DNA of 64,000 bases from Planctomycetota bacterium (lineage in GTDB: Bacteria > Planctomycetota > UBA1135 > GCA-002748355): NCBI GenBank assembly GCA_020638795.1, contig JACKHW010000009.1, positions 1-64,000 on the forward strand, read 5' to 3'. The position numbers and the translations under genes are program-made. Below are positions 25,943 through 35,450 of this stretch, one piece after another (positions within the stretch are counted from its first letter, which is position 1; every line of letters begins with the position of its first letter). The notes beneath the pieces were generated by a model that saw only the letters and a program-made list of their open reading frames with translations, was not told the origin of the DNA and made no database searches.

Positions 25943-26962
25943 ATGAAACGTAGCCTTCTCGCGTTCGCGCTCCTCGCAACTCCGGTCTTTGCACAATCCA
26001 CGACGATTCCGATCGGGTTCGATACCGTTCAGGGTGGACAGTCCTTCTTCCACTGGGGTTCGGTTGCGGGGCGAACCATGCAGGTCGCCGACCGCTCGAA
26101 TCCTCGTCCGCGACCGATCTCCGAACTCTCGTTCCGACGTCGCTCGAACGCGACGTCCACCGGCAGCGGAACGCTCGATGCCGAAGTCATCATGTCGCAA
26201 TGCCCGATCGGCTTCCTCGACACGCACTTCGATTCGAACGAGCGCATCAACCGCAAGGTCGTTCTCAAGTCCCAGGTGAACATCCCGGACTGGTCGACCG
26301 CGGTCGCCAATCCGCCGTTCGACTTCACGTTCAAGTTCTCGTCGACCTGGGTCTACACGGGACAAGAAGCCCTGATCTGGACGATCCGCTACCAGAACTC
26401 GACCGACAGCGGCAAATCGATGGATCGTGCGTTCGGTGCGATTCGAGTCACGTCGACCTCGAGTTCGATCGGAACGGGATGTGGCTCGTCCGCCGAAACG
26501 ACGGAAATCCAGAATTCGGGGAACTACGCGAACGAGGTCGGCATGCACCTGCTCTGTGGCGCAACGGGTCTTCCTGCGAACACGCCGACTTGGCTCTTGA
26601 TCGACAGCACGGCAGCGAACCTCACCATTCCGGGTCTCTGCACCAAGCTGCAGGCACTTCCCAACATCATGCTGCCCTTCGGGAGTGCGGACGGCACAGG
26701 CGTGCTCACGAAGAAGTACCTCACGTTCCCGTACATCGCGAGCCTCGTCAGCGGTACGCTCGTCACGCAGATCCTCTACATCGATCCGGCGCAGACCGGG
26801 CTGCCGCTCGGCCTCACGGGAGGCACTCAGGGCACGATGCCCGCGAGTTCGAACGTCACGGGCACCGCGACCGCCTACGGTTGGGCCTCGGGCTTCAGCG
26901 CAACGACAGTGACCGGCGACTTCTTCTTCTTCACGGGTGCACCGGTCGCCGAAGCGAAGTAG
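25943..26962 (+). CDS. Secreted protein of a local paralogous family (member 2)
   Basis: A 339-residue protein with a short signal peptide (SLLAFALLATPVFAQ). It shares with the protein at 34205 the stretch HFDSNERINRKVVLKSQVNIP against NFDSTSRKVVLARKKVNYP, and the early ISELSFRRR segment, so they are homologous. Two Cys pairs (GTGCGSS, LLCGAT; GLCTKL) may form disulfides. The C-terminus (SGTLVTQILYIDPAQTGLPLGLTGG) resembles the surface-exposed tail seen in other planctomycete secreted proteins. Function unknown. A hairpin over its stop codon may terminate both it and the kinase gene facing it. Confidence 0.75.
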   Translation: MKRSLLAFALLATPVFAQSTTIPIGFDTVQGGQSFFHWGSVAGRTMQVADRSNPRPRPISELSFRRRSNATSTGSGTLDAEVIMSQCPIGFLDTHFDSNERINRKVVLKSQVNIPDWSTAVANPPFDFTFKFSSTWVYTGQEALIWTIRYQNSTDSGKSMDRAFGAIRVTSTSSSIGTGCGSSAETTEIQNSGNYANEVGMHLLCGATGLPANTPTWLLIDSTAANLTIPGLCTKLQALPNIMLPFGSADGTGVLTKKYLTFPYIASLVSGTLVTQILYIDPAQTGLPLGLTGGTQGTMPASSNVTGTATAYGWASGFSATTVTGDFFFFTGAPVAEAK

Positions 26963-26981
26963 CCCTCGCGTTCACTTCGCT
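26953..26981. terminator. Hairpin between convergent genes
   Basis: AGCGAAGT (26953-26960) pairs with ACTTCGCT (26974-26981) over a 13-nt loop, spanning the stop of the secreted protein gene and ending 5 nt before the kinase stop. No T-run. Confidence 0.35.
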
Positions 26982-26985
26982 GCCT

Positions 26986-29900
26986 TCACTTCCCGTTCGT
27001 GCTCGAAGCCTCCACGGTCCCGGGCACGTTCGCGAAGGCCGGATCGTCCTGGATCGGAATCTTCGGTTTCGCACCGGCTTTCAGCGCCTCGTCGCGCAGC
27101 GTGACCACACGCTGGACAATGTCGCGACGCGAGGTGTTCTCGCCGCGCGGTAGTGCACGTGCGAGGTAGCGCGATGCGTCGTACAGGGCGTCGGCCGTCT
27201 CGCTCTCGTCGAGCGCTTCCGGCCGATCGAGCTGCATCGGATTGCGGGCGCAGAGTTCGAGCATCATGGCGGCGGCAGCTTGGACTGCCGGCACATGCGG
27301 ATGCGCTTCCGCAACCTCTCGCGCGAGGCGCGCGACGTCGTGCGTCTTGCCCGTCATCAGAAGCGCTTGGCCGAGCGTCTTGAACGCATTGCCGAGAAAC
27401 GGACCCGCCGAACCATCCGGCGCCGCCGCAGTCAAGGCACGCCGCGCGTCGTCGACCGATGTGTGCAAGTAGGGCAACGCTTCCGCGGGTCGCTGCTCGT
27501 GAAGCAGGAACCATCCGTGGTTGTGCTTCGCGTAGGCCGCATGGAACGAGAAGCGACCGATCTGCGGATTTCGAGCCACCAACGCGTCGAGCCTCGTTGC
27601 AGCCTGTTCGAACTGCCCGCGCGCTTCGTCGATGCGCGAGCTCTTGCCGCACAGTGTTCCGAGAGTCGTGAGCGCGGTGGCACGAACCAGCTCGATGTCG
27701 TCGCACGAGGACGTCTCACCGAGAACAGCCGCATCGGCGATACACTTCCGCGCGACCGCCTCGGCTTCGGGCCACGACTCTTGCCCCGCGTCGAACAGGC
27801 ATCGCGCGAGATTGAGCTGCGTCCCCAGATACTGCGCTTCCTCGACGGGGTCCGGAGGCGTGCGCCGCGCGGCACGGCGCACGTCGATCTCTTCGCGAAT
27901 GGCGCTGCGCCCTTCGATTTCGTCCCCGTTGTCGAGGAGCGCGCTCGAATACTGACGAAGGATGTCGGCGAGCATCAGGCGTGGGGACACGAGGTCAGGG
28001 TGGTCCGCGACCTCCGCGCGAGCGGCTTCGACACCTTCCTTGCCGATCGCCATGGTTTCGGCATCGATGGTCGTGCGGCTCGAAGCACGCAGGAGGAGAG
28101 AATCGATACGAACGAGCGCAATGCGTCGATCGCCGCTCAGATCGCCGTCCTTCGGTCCCAATTCCGTCCGCGCGCGGAGGAGAATGGTCCGTGCCTCGTC
28201 GCAGTCGCCGAGCATGATCAGCTTGTCTGCGATCGTCGTTCGCGCACGCACGATCAACAATGCGAGCTCACCTTTTCGGCTCGAGGTCGCAGCATTCGCG
28301 CACCGTGCGAGGATGTCGACGACTTCTCGCAGCTCCTGGATCGCGATCCGAGGAGGTGGATCCTCGAGCACGACTCGATTGTTGCGGATCTGAGCTTCGA
28401 GGATCGACAGATCCGTGTCCTGCGTCGACGGCGCGTCACGACCCGCCGCATCGCGTTCACGAACCGCTCGACAAGTCGCGCATGCCTTCGAGGCTTCGAT
28501 GAGCGCACTTCGTGCGCCTTCGAGATTTCCACTCTGTTCGAGGACACGCGCGCGCGCGGCAAAGGCACCCGCACGCGTCCACCACATTCGTGATTCGATC
28601 TCCTGGTCACCGCTCAGCTCGTCGAGCATCGCGAGGCCGAGAGCGAACGACGCGTCTGCCTCGTCGACACGCCCGAGTTCACGCAGCAGCTTGCCAGCCT
28701 CGATCTGTGCCGACGCCACATCGAGACGTAGACTCGGGTCCCGTGGCCGCCTGTCCTTGAGCGCGTCGTAGAACTGCAGGACGTCCTCGAGCATCTTGCG
28801 GCGCGCGGGCTCGGCTCGCGGGACGTCGGGCAACGTCGTGTTCGCGACCTTCACGAGTTGGAACATCGCGTCTCGCGCGAGACCGTAGAACTCCTCGGTT
28901 TCGACGTAGGCAACGCGTTCGCTGTCGCGTGCGACGGTCGACTGCCACCAAAAAGCCAGGCTCGTCACGAGGCTCCCGACGAGGAAGAACAGGATCACAC
29001 TCGCAGTCACGACGAGCGCACGATGCCGGCGCACGAACTTCTGCACGCGATAGCTGAGCGACTCCGGACCGGCCTCGATCGGCTCGTGTCGCAGGACTCG
29101 TTCGAGGTCCTCGGCGAGCTCGAGCGGGGATGCGTATCTGCGAGCTCGGTCCTTGTCCATCGCCTTGCGACAGATCCAATCGTGCTCGCGCGTCACCGAG
29201 GGCCGCCCGTGCTCGGCAGCGAGACGCTCGAGGGACGGCGCTTCTTCGTGCAGGAGCAGCTGCTCGAGCTTCGCCGCACTGATTCCGCGCACGCGATCAG
29301 AAGTCAGCGGAAGCTCTCCACACAGCAACTCGAACAGCACGACACCGAGGGAATAGACGTCCGTCCTCGTATCGACGTCGATGCCACCACTGATCGCCTG
29401 CTCGGGACTCATGTACTCGAGCGTGCCGAGCACTTGGCCGGCACGTGTGTGCAGGGCCTCGCCGCTCTCCTGAGCGCCCGAATGCACGGCCTTGGCAACG
29501 CCGAAATCGATCACCTTGGGAACCGCTCTCCCATCCTGCTCGATCACGAGGATGTTCGATGGCTTCAAGTCGCGGTGAATCACTCCGCGCTCGTGCGCGT
29601 GTTGGACCGCACGGCAGACCTCGATGAAGAGCGTGATGCGCTCTTCGACCGATGCACGCTGCGACGAACACCACTCGGTCAGTGGCACGCCTCGCACGAG
29701 CTCCATGACGAAGTACGGAGACCCCGTCTCGGTCACGCCGGCATCGTGGAGCTTCGCGATGTTGGTGTGATCCATCAGCGCGAGCGACTGGCGCTCTGCC
29801 AGAAACCGCGCAACCGCCTCCGAGTCGTCGATGTTCGCGCGGATGACCTTGACCGCGACGTCGCGCCGAATCGGTGCATCCTGTCGACCGTGGTAGACGA

Positions 29901-30159
29901 CTCCCATTCCGCCACTGCCGAGTCGACCGACGATCGTGTACGCACCGATTCGCTTCGGCGACACGTCGCCTTGGCCAGCGGTCAGGAGGCCGAACGCTTC
30001 GAGCTGGGCGAGTCGCTCGCGGACTCGCCCCTCGAGATGCTTGGACGAAGCACACACGCGTGCGACGGAGTCCGTTTCGCCGTGCTCGATGGCTTCGATA
30101 CAGAGCGCGACGAGCTCGCGAACCGTATCCGCGTCATGAGAATCGGGAGGACTGTCCAT
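26986..30159 (-). CDS. Hanks-type Ser/Thr kinase with one TM and long C-terminal helical domain
   Basis: A 1057-residue membrane kinase. The start at 30159 (MDSPPDSHDADTVREL) excludes 107 unlikely upstream residues. Kinase domain about 72-365: VGRLGSGGMGVVYHG, VAVKVI (K104), HRDLKPSNIL (D197), DFGVAK (218-), YMSPEQA, DVYSLGVVLFELL; all catalytic residues are intact. A TM helix (ALVVTASVILFFLVGSLVTSLAFWW) spans about 381-405. The remaining 650 residues are outside and alpha-helical, with TPR-like spacing (EAGKLLRELGRVDEADASFALGLAML, NLARCLFDAGQESWPEAEAVARKCIADAAVL). This architecture is common in Planctomycetota. No sigma gene is attached, unlike the other two kinases. Confidence 0.93.
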   Translation of the reverse strand: MDSPPDSHDADTVRELVALCIEAIEHGETDSVARVCASSKHLEGRVRERLAQLEAFGLLTAGQGDVSPKRIGAYTIVGRLGSGGMGVVYHGRQDAPIRRDVAVKVIRANIDDSEAVARFLAERQSLALMDHTNIAKLHDAGVTETGSPYFVMELVRGVPLTEWCSSQRASVEERITLFIEVCRAVQHAHERGVIHRDLKPSNILVIEQDGRAVPKVIDFGVAKAVHSGAQESGEALHTRAGQVLGTLEYMSPEQAISGGIDVDTRTDVYSLGVVLFELLCGELPLTSDRVRGISAAKLEQLLLHEEAPSLERLAAEHGRPSVTREHDWICRKAMDKDRARRYASPLELAEDLERVLRHEPIEAGPESLSYRVQKFVRRHRALVVTASVILFFLVGSLVTSLAFWWQSTVARDSERVAYVETEEFYGLARDAMFQLVKVANTTLPDVPRAEPARRKMLEDVLQFYDALKDRRPRDPSLRLDVASAQIEAGKLLRELGRVDEADASFALGLAMLDELSGDQEIESRMWWTRAGAFAARARVLEQSGNLEGARSALIEASKACATCRAVRERDAAGRDAPSTQDTDLSILEAQIRNNRVVLEDPPPRIAIQELREVVDILARCANAATSSRKGELALLIVRARTTIADKLIMLGDCDEARTILLRARTELGPKDGDLSGDRRIALVRIDSLLLRASSRTTIDAETMAIGKEGVEAARAEVADHPDLVSPRLMLADILRQYSSALLDNGDEIEGRSAIREEIDVRRAARRTPPDPVEEAQYLGTQLNLARCLFDAGQESWPEAEAVARKCIADAAVLGETSSCDDIELVRATALTTLGTLCGKSSRIDEARGQFEQAATRLDALVARNPQIGRFSFHAAYAKHNHGWFLLHEQRPAEALPYLHTSVDDARRALTAAAPDGSAGPFLGNAFKTLGQALLMTGKTHDVARLAREVAEAHPHVPAVQAAAAMMLELCARNPMQLDRPEALDESETADALYDASRYLARALPRGENTSRRDIVQRVVTLRDEALKAGAKPKIPIQDDPAFANVPGTVEASSTNGK

Positions 30160-30325
30160 CGGCGTGCACGCACTCCTCGCAGGGCGCGCGGAGTCTACCA
30201 GGCTGCGAAAAAAGTTGCCGGCCCACGAACAGCGGCCCGCACGGAAACGCTCCTTGGGGTGTCGACGCTGTTGCTTCGACCCTGCGCACCTCGGACTCGG
30301 GTTCGCCGGACACAGTCGAGTCCTG

Positions 30326-31180
30326 ATGAGCAGAACCATGAATACCTTCACCAAGATCCTTCCCGTCGTCCTCACCTTCGCCGCCCTGAACACGCTGACC
30401 GCAAACACCGCAAACGCCCAGATCAAGATGTTCTCCACGACCGTTGGTCGGTCGGGCAGCCACGTCGCGAGCATCGGCAACAGCTACCTCGGGGCCTCGC
30501 TGACGACCACGGCCGGCCTTTCGCACACGACCGGCACGACGGGTTCTTCGGCCCGCGCCTACTTCACGATGGCGGGAACCGGCCGACTCCTCGGCGCATC
30601 GAAGGAGATCGCCTACCTCGGCGCGACGGCATCGAGCTCCGTCACCATGACGGGACAATCGCGCAGCGCGGTCGCGACGATCCGCATCCTCGGTTTCAAC
30701 TTCGGGTCGTCGAGCACGTCGGGTCATTCGTTCTCGAAGCGCTCCTACAACCTCAACCTCTTCCCGGTCGACCCGCGGATGAGCGTGCCGCTCGGACCGA
30801 TCTCGCTGACGATCAAGGGCAACTGCGGTGTCAACGTCACGTGCACGGGTGGCCTGGCCCTCCCGACGGGCGTGCCCGAAGTCTCCTTGTCCGCCAATGC
30901 GTCGACCGGCGCCTTCGCGAAAGCCTCCGTCGGCGCGAGCATTCCGGGCTTCGGTGTCGCCGTCGAAATCCGCGGTGACATCGGCGTGCAACAGCTCTGG
31001 GTGGGCGGCCGCGCCAACCCGGTCCTCAAGGTTCTTCGCGGCGACGCCTACTACACGCTCACCGCGATCTCGATCAAGCTCGTCGCCAAGGCCTGGGCCT
31101 TGTTCTGGGACACCTCCAAGACGCTGGCCTCCTGGAGCAGCGGCTCGATCCAGAAGACGCTCTTCAGCGTCGCGTATTGA
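30326..31180 (+). CDS. Secreted beta-rich protein
   Basis: A 284-residue protein with a signal peptide (FTKILPVVLTFAALNTLTANTANAQ). The mature part is rich in Ser, Thr, Gly and Ala (LGASLTTTAGLSHTTGTTGSS, LGATASSSVTMTGQSRSAV) with two Cys (GNCGVNVTC). It is probably a beta-structured surface protein, and I do not recognise the family. Either ATG 30326 or ATG 30338 could be used; both give the same mature protein. It is divergent from the kinase gene with 166 bp between, and a terminator follows. Confidence 0.7.
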   Translation: MSRTMNTFTKILPVVLTFAALNTLTANTANAQIKMFSTTVGRSGSHVASIGNSYLGASLTTTAGLSHTTGTTGSSARAYFTMAGTGRLLGASKEIAYLGATASSSVTMTGQSRSAVATIRILGFNFGSSSTSGHSFSKRSYNLNLFPVDPRMSVPLGPISLTIKGNCGVNVTCTGGLALPTGVPEVSLSANASTGAFAKASVGASIPGFGVAVEIRGDIGVQQLWVGGRANPVLKVLRGDAYYTLTAISIKLVAKAWALFWDTSKTLASWSSGSIQKTLFSVAY

Positions 31181-31208
31181 TCGGACAGAAGAGCGAACAC
31201 GGCCAGAA

Positions 31209-31256
31209 GAGGCATCGGGGAACCCACGGGGTCCCTCGATGCCTCGATGCGTTTTC
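31209..31256 (+). terminator. Intrinsic terminator
   Basis: GAGGCATCG (31209-31217) pairs with CGATGCCTC (31237-31245), with extra GGG/CCC inside the loop, followed by a GTTTTCC tract. It lies 29 bp after the secreted-protein stop. Confidence 0.6.
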
Positions 31257-31302
31257 CGGGCTTTTGTGCGAACGTCGCACCACAGGTGACGCTCCTGTTC
31301 GC

Positions 31303-33279
31303 ATGAAGCTCAGCACGAACACGATCCGAATCGCCTTCCTTCCGGCGGTAGCCATCGCTGCCGCTGCCTTTTTCGCCTCGAACTGGACGCAGCACACAGT
31401 CACGCTCCAGCAAGACTCGGCGGCCCGCCCCGTCCACGATGCGGGCGATCTCACGATCCACGGTTCGGTCGCCGATGACGAATCGGCACTGAGGCATGGG
31501 ACGACGCTCGCGGGGGTCTACGGCGCGGCTGTCGGCACGAACCTGCGATACCGCTTCGAGAACGCCTCCGACTACGACCTCGACGCCAAGCCATCCGAGA
31601 GCTCGAGCACGGCCCAGGGAGCCGGAATCGGCTTCGCGGCGAATGGCATTCTGGACGTCACGGTGGCGGCACGAACGGCGGACGACGTCGTGGTTCGGGC
31701 GCGCTTCGGCGAGTTGCACCTCAATGCCCAGAGCCCGACGGCCGGACGCGCGACTCCGGACTGGCAGCGATACGAAGCGGCGACGGCCGTCCCACTCTTC
31801 GTTCGCTTGGATGTGTCGGGTGCCGTGCTCGGCTACGGCTTCGACAACGGGCTCGATGCAACGCAGCGCAACTTCCTGCGCGGTCTCTTGGCGCCCTGCT
31901 TCGTCGCGGTTCCGACGGACGAGCCGCGCACTTGGGAGGCTCGGGCGATGGACGTGAGCGGCATCTACGACGCGAAGTACTCGAGTTCGCGAAACGGGAG
32001 ACGCCTCGAGGTGCAACGCACCAAGACACAATATGTCGAAGTCGCACACACTGAGACGATGGCTCCGCAGACCGAAACGCGTGGCTCGGCGCAGTTCGAG
32101 TTCGACGACGAACTCGGATGGCTGCGCACGATGCGCTTCGACGAGACGTGTCGGCTTCGCTTCCGCGAACTGTCGCTGGACATCTCGCTCCGACAACGTG
32201 GATCGCTCGAACTCGAGTCCGTGACCGTGGACCCGTCGACCGTGGACACGCTTCCCGAAATCACTTGGCAATCCGCCTCGGGGCATCTCGAAGACGCTGG
32301 CCTCGAGGCCGACCGTGCGATCGACGCTGCGCGCGATGCCGCGGCTCGGAAACTCGACCCGGAAGCGCTGCTACGCGAACTCGAAGCCCTACTCCGTCAG
32401 GATCCGATCGATCGCAAGGCCGTCGACGAAGTGTGGACGAAGCTCGTCGACCGACTCCGCATCGACGCGGACACGCTGCGCAACTTCGCCTTGCGCATCG
32501 AAGGTGGTAGCCTCGGTGAAGACATCGCGGCAGCCATCCTGACCGCCATCGGGGCCACGAACACACCGGTCGCTCAAGAGGCGCTCGACGCACTCCGCAC
32601 CTCGCCGCGCATCTCCGAAAGCCTGCGAGAAACGGCGGCGATCGCGATGCTCCAACTCGCGAGCCCGACGCCGCGTCTGCTCGAGAGCATCGTTGCGGGG
32701 CTCGAGCGTTGCGAGGGCTTCGACGGGCTCGCGGGCGCGGACCTGCACTTGCTCGGCGCGTTGAGTTCGCGCTCGAACGAACCGCTCGCGAACGGTCGCA
32801 CGGCATACGAGTGCTTGTGTGCTCTCGAATCGAAGGCCAAGCGCACGGGGCACGTCGGCTCGTGGCTCGAAGCCATCGGCAACACCAGCAATGCAGGAGC
32901 GACGGATCTCTGTGCTCGCTACATCTCGGACAATGACGCGGACGTTCGGCGTCGCGCGTTCTCAGCGCTGCGCAGCATCGCCGAACCGCGAGCCACGCAC
33001 ATCCTGACCGACCGGGGTCTGCACGACGACGACGCCTCCGTGCGAGGTGAAGCCGCACGCGCACTCGCGAGTCACGATGGAGATGGTGTGACTGCGGCCC
33101 TCGTTGCCGTGGCGAAGAACGACGGAGAGGCTCACGTTCGCCTCGCCGCACTCGAATCCCTCGCGCATCGCCGGCTCGATGCACCGACGCTCCAAACGCT
33201 GCGCGACATCGCGACGCTCGATAACCACGAGCACGTGCGAGGCATGGCGCGCGAACTCCTGCGCCGCCATGGGGCCTGA
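31303..33279 (+). CDS. Exported HEAT-repeat protein
   Basis: A 658-residue protein with a signal/anchor segment (RIAFLPAVAIAAAAFFASNW). The first 340 residues form a domain I do not recognise (YRFENASDYDLDAKPS, LFVRLDVSGAVLGYGFDNGLD, ETRGSAQFEFDDELGWLRTM). From about residue 340 it is alpha-helical and then clearly HEAT-like: NDADVRRRAFSALRSIAEP, DDDASVRGEAARALASHD and DGEAHVRLAALESLAHRR. The N-terminal part plus HEAT resembles vitellogenin-like lipid-carrier layouts, which is a guess. It is convergent with the ECF sigma gene, 4 bp apart. Confidence 0.75.
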   Translation: MKLSTNTIRIAFLPAVAIAAAAFFASNWTQHTVTLQQDSAARPVHDAGDLTIHGSVADDESALRHGTTLAGVYGAAVGTNLRYRFENASDYDLDAKPSESSSTAQGAGIGFAANGILDVTVAARTADDVVVRARFGELHLNAQSPTAGRATPDWQRYEAATAVPLFVRLDVSGAVLGYGFDNGLDATQRNFLRGLLAPCFVAVPTDEPRTWEARAMDVSGIYDAKYSSSRNGRRLEVQRTKTQYVEVAHTETMAPQTETRGSAQFEFDDELGWLRTMRFDETCRLRFRELSLDISLRQRGSLELESVTVDPSTVDTLPEITWQSASGHLEDAGLEADRAIDAARDAAARKLDPEALLRELEALLRQDPIDRKAVDEVWTKLVDRLRIDADTLRNFALRIEGGSLGEDIAAAILTAIGATNTPVAQEALDALRTSPRISESLRETAAIAMLQLASPTPRLLESIVAGLERCEGFDGLAGADLHLLGALSSRSNEPLANGRTAYECLCALESKAKRTGHVGSWLEAIGNTSNAGATDLCARYISDNDADVRRRAFSALRSIAEPRATHILTDRGLHDDDASVRGEAARALASHDGDGVTAALVAVAKNDGEAHVRLAALESLAHRRLDAPTLQTLRDIATLDNHEHVRGMARELLRRHGA

Positions 33280-33283
33280 GCGA

Positions 33284-33862
33284 TCACTGGATCGCTTCGA
33301 CCAACGTCGCGAGGCCACGGGCCACGAGTCCGCGTACGGCAGACTCGGTCACGCCGAGTTGTTCGGCGATGACCGGGTACGGCAGATGCATCAGGCGCGA
33401 CATCGTGACGGCGTCACGCTGTGCATCCGGGAGCTTCTGCACGGCGGCTTCGAAACGCGCGAGATCGTCGCGCGCGGATGCATAACGACTCGGTGTGCAG
33501 AGCTCGGCGTAGCACGCGAGCAAGGCTTCGGCGCTCTCCTCGTCGGGGATCGCGACCTCACGATCGACGGCGCGCTTCTCACGGTTGTGATAGCGCGCGC
33601 GGTCGAGGATCTTGCGCGTCGCCTGCTGGAAGAGCCAAGCGCGGAACTCCTCGTCACCGCGATACTCGAAAGCATCGAGATCTTGAATGACCTCACGACA
33701 GACCGATTGCGCGAGATCCACCGCCGACTCGCGAGCCATCAGGTCCCGACCGGCTCGCGCCCGAATGAATGCGACGAGCGGATTCATGTTGCGCGCGAAC
33801 ACGGATTCCATCGCGCCCACATCGCCGCGCCGGGCGGCCTTGACATCATCCTGGAGCCCCAT
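33284..33862 (-). CDS. ECF-type sigma-70 factor (orphan)
   Basis: A 192-residue ECF sigma factor. The start at 33862 has GAGGAGG about 7 nt upstream. Region 2: RARAGRDLMARESAVDLAQSVCREV, then FRAWLFQQATRKILDRARYH. Region 4: KLPDAQRDAVTMSRLMHLPYPVIAEQLGVTE and SAVRGLVARGLATL. The sequence style (MxLxxxVxxARxGD start, RESAxDLAQSVC) is that of the planctomycete ECF group tied to kinases, yet no kinase or anti-sigma gene is adjacent. An 8-bp dyad lies about 75 nt upstream. Its target is unknown; the secreted protein at 34205, divergent from it, is a candidate. Confidence 0.9.
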   Translation of the reverse strand: MGLQDDVKAARRGDVGAMESVFARNMNPLVAFIRARAGRDLMARESAVDLAQSVCREVIQDLDAFEYRGDEEFRAWLFQQATRKILDRARYHNREKRAVDREVAIPDEESAEALLACYAELCTPSRYASARDDLARFEAAVQKLPDAQRDAVTMSRLMHLPYPVIAEQLGVTESAVRGLVARGLATLVEAIQ

Positions 33863-33935
33863 CTTCAGCCTCCTCGACCGTCTTCGCGCCAGCGTCTGCC
33901 GCGGCCCGATTACCTGTGAGTATGACCTTCGAAAT

Positions 33936-33958
33936 GCCGAGACGTTCACAGTCTCGGC
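33936..33958. promoter_or_regulatory. 8-bp dyad upstream of orphan ECF sigma gene
   Basis: GCCGAGAC, 7 nt (GTTCACA), GTCTCGGC: a perfect inverted repeat about 75 nt before the sigma start. It could be an operator or a leader hairpin. The 341-bp divergent region also holds a GGGGCG/CGCCCC stem (34078-34095) and a TATCAT hexamer. Confidence 0.4.
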
Positions 33959-34077
33959 CCGGCATCAAGATCCCCGAGCCCGAGGCGCCGTGTGAAACCC
34001 GTAAGGTGCAGTCGAGATCTCGTGGGCCACCGCGTCAGGCACGGAGCACGGCATGTCCCATGATGGCACCCGGGCGC

Positions 34078-34095
34078 GGGGCGGAATTTCGCCCC
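34078..34095. other. GC hairpin in divergent intergenic region
   Basis: GGGGCG and CGCCCC around GAATTT. No downstream T-run, so its role as terminator or operator cannot be decided. Confidence 0.4.
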
Positions 34096-34129
34096 ACGTG
34101 GAATCCCGGAGACGGGCTCGTCCGCGGGC

Positions 34130-34135
34130 TATCAT
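34130..34135 (+). promoter_or_regulatory. Possible -10 box (TATCAT)
   Basis: TATCAT 70 nt upstream of ATG 34205, without a recognisable -35. Confidence 0.25.
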
Positions 34136-34204
34136 GGCCGCTCACGTGTTCCGCCGTAGTCATTCAGCGGCACGCCCACCTTTCCTGCTCTCACGAGGTC
34201 CTCG

Positions 34205-35281
34205 ATGTACCGTTCTGCCGTCGCCATCTCCACCTTCGCCGTGCTCGCGAGCGCACTGGCCGCCCAGGGCACGACCTATGCCCCGAGCTACGCGCTGAGT
34301 CAGGTCAACTCCAACAACATCTACCCGCACCGCACGACGTCGATGCGGTACCAGCAGATCCACGACGCGTGGTCGTTCACGTCACAGACGCAGAGCATCA
34401 TCCGTGGTGTCGCGTTCCGTCCGTCGAATCAGAGCAACTACGTCAACCAGCCAGCGGGCATCGTCGAGATCCAGATCGAGATGGGCTTGGCGGCTACGGG
34501 AGTCGACGCCCAGAACGGCAATCTGAACATGGACAGCAACTTCGACTCGACGTCGCGCAAGGTCGTCCTGGCGCGCAAGAAGGTCAACTACCCGGCCTCC
34601 GGGGCGACACCCGACGACCTGAAAGTCTTCCAGAACAAGTTCGCGTTCGACACGTCGGGCATCTTCCTGTTCAACCCCGTCCTGAACCGCAGCCTCGTAA
34701 TCGAGCTGCGCCAGTACAGCTACTCCGGCGGCTACGCGTGGGACTTCGTCTCCAGCACCGCCGTCGCGGGCAACGGCTTCTCGGTTCAGAACGGCACGTA
34801 CGACGGCTGTCCGAGCAAGGGCAACAACGTGCCGACCTTCGAGGGCGACGGCGCGTCGCTCAAGATCGCTGGCACCGCGACGTTCACCGGCACCTACGAC
34901 GCGTCCAGTATCCCGGCCGTGATGAGCCTCGGCGCGCAGGCCGTGAGCGCCCAGTTGCCGGGCACGAAGTGCATGATCGTCAACGATCTCGGTTTCCTCA
35001 TCGGCGGCGCGACGAACGCCTCGAATCAGTTCCAAGTCAGCTTCCCCGTGCCGAACAACCCGGCTCTCGCCGATGTGCGCTTCTACACGCAGATGTTCTT
35101 CCTCGAAGCGGGCGCAAACCCGGTCGGCATCGTCTCGAGCCGCGGTCTGTTCAACGGCGTCGGACGTGGCAGCGCGTGGACGACCATGGGCCTCGCACGC
35201 ATCTACGGGCGCGGCGATCCCGATGCGCTGACGACCGCGCAGAGCAACTTCAAGAACGGCCTGGTGATTGCGTTCAACTAG
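34205..35281 (+). CDS. Secreted protein of a local paralogous family (member 3)
   Basis: A 358-residue protein with a signal peptide (AVAISTFAVLASALAAQ). Its FDSTSRKVVLARKKVNYP block aligns with the protein at 25943, and IIRGVAFRPSNQS aligns with the early segment of both relatives. Later parts are beta-like (KFAFDTSGIFLFNP, LVIELRQYSYSGGYAW) with two Cys (YDGCPS, TKCMIV). The C-terminal 100 residues (AQLPGTKCMIVNDLGFLIGG onward) form the tail common in this organism's exported proteins. Function unknown. Confidence 0.75.
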   Translation: MYRSAVAISTFAVLASALAAQGTTYAPSYALSQVNSNNIYPHRTTSMRYQQIHDAWSFTSQTQSIIRGVAFRPSNQSNYVNQPAGIVEIQIEMGLAATGVDAQNGNLNMDSNFDSTSRKVVLARKKVNYPASGATPDDLKVFQNKFAFDTSGIFLFNPVLNRSLVIELRQYSYSGGYAWDFVSSTAVAGNGFSVQNGTYDGCPSKGNNVPTFEGDGASLKIAGTATFTGTYDASSIPAVMSLGAQAVSAQLPGTKCMIVNDLGFLIGGATNASNQFQVSFPVPNNPALADVRFYTQMFFLEAGANPVGIVSSRGLFNGVGRGSAWTTMGLARIYGRGDPDALTTAQSNFKNGLVIAFN

Positions 35282-35286
35282 CAACT

Positions 35287-35319
35287 AGCAGCGCGGAGAA
35301 AACTCGAACTCACGCTGCT
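35287..35319 (+). terminator. Weak stem-loop after secreted-protein gene
   Basis: AGCAGCG (35287-35293) pairs with CGCTGCT (35313-35319) with a 19-nt A-rich loop, 6 nt after the stop codon. No T-run. Confidence 0.35.
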
Positions 35320-35450
35320 CCTGCCCGCAGGCCGTGAACGTCTGCGATCGACCGCATTCGCATCGGGCCCTCGCGACCGCGCGCGCTGTCTCGACTGTCG
35401 ATCCGAGCCGCGCGCAGATCGGCCTCGCACGTCGGCTGCGGTACCAAAGC

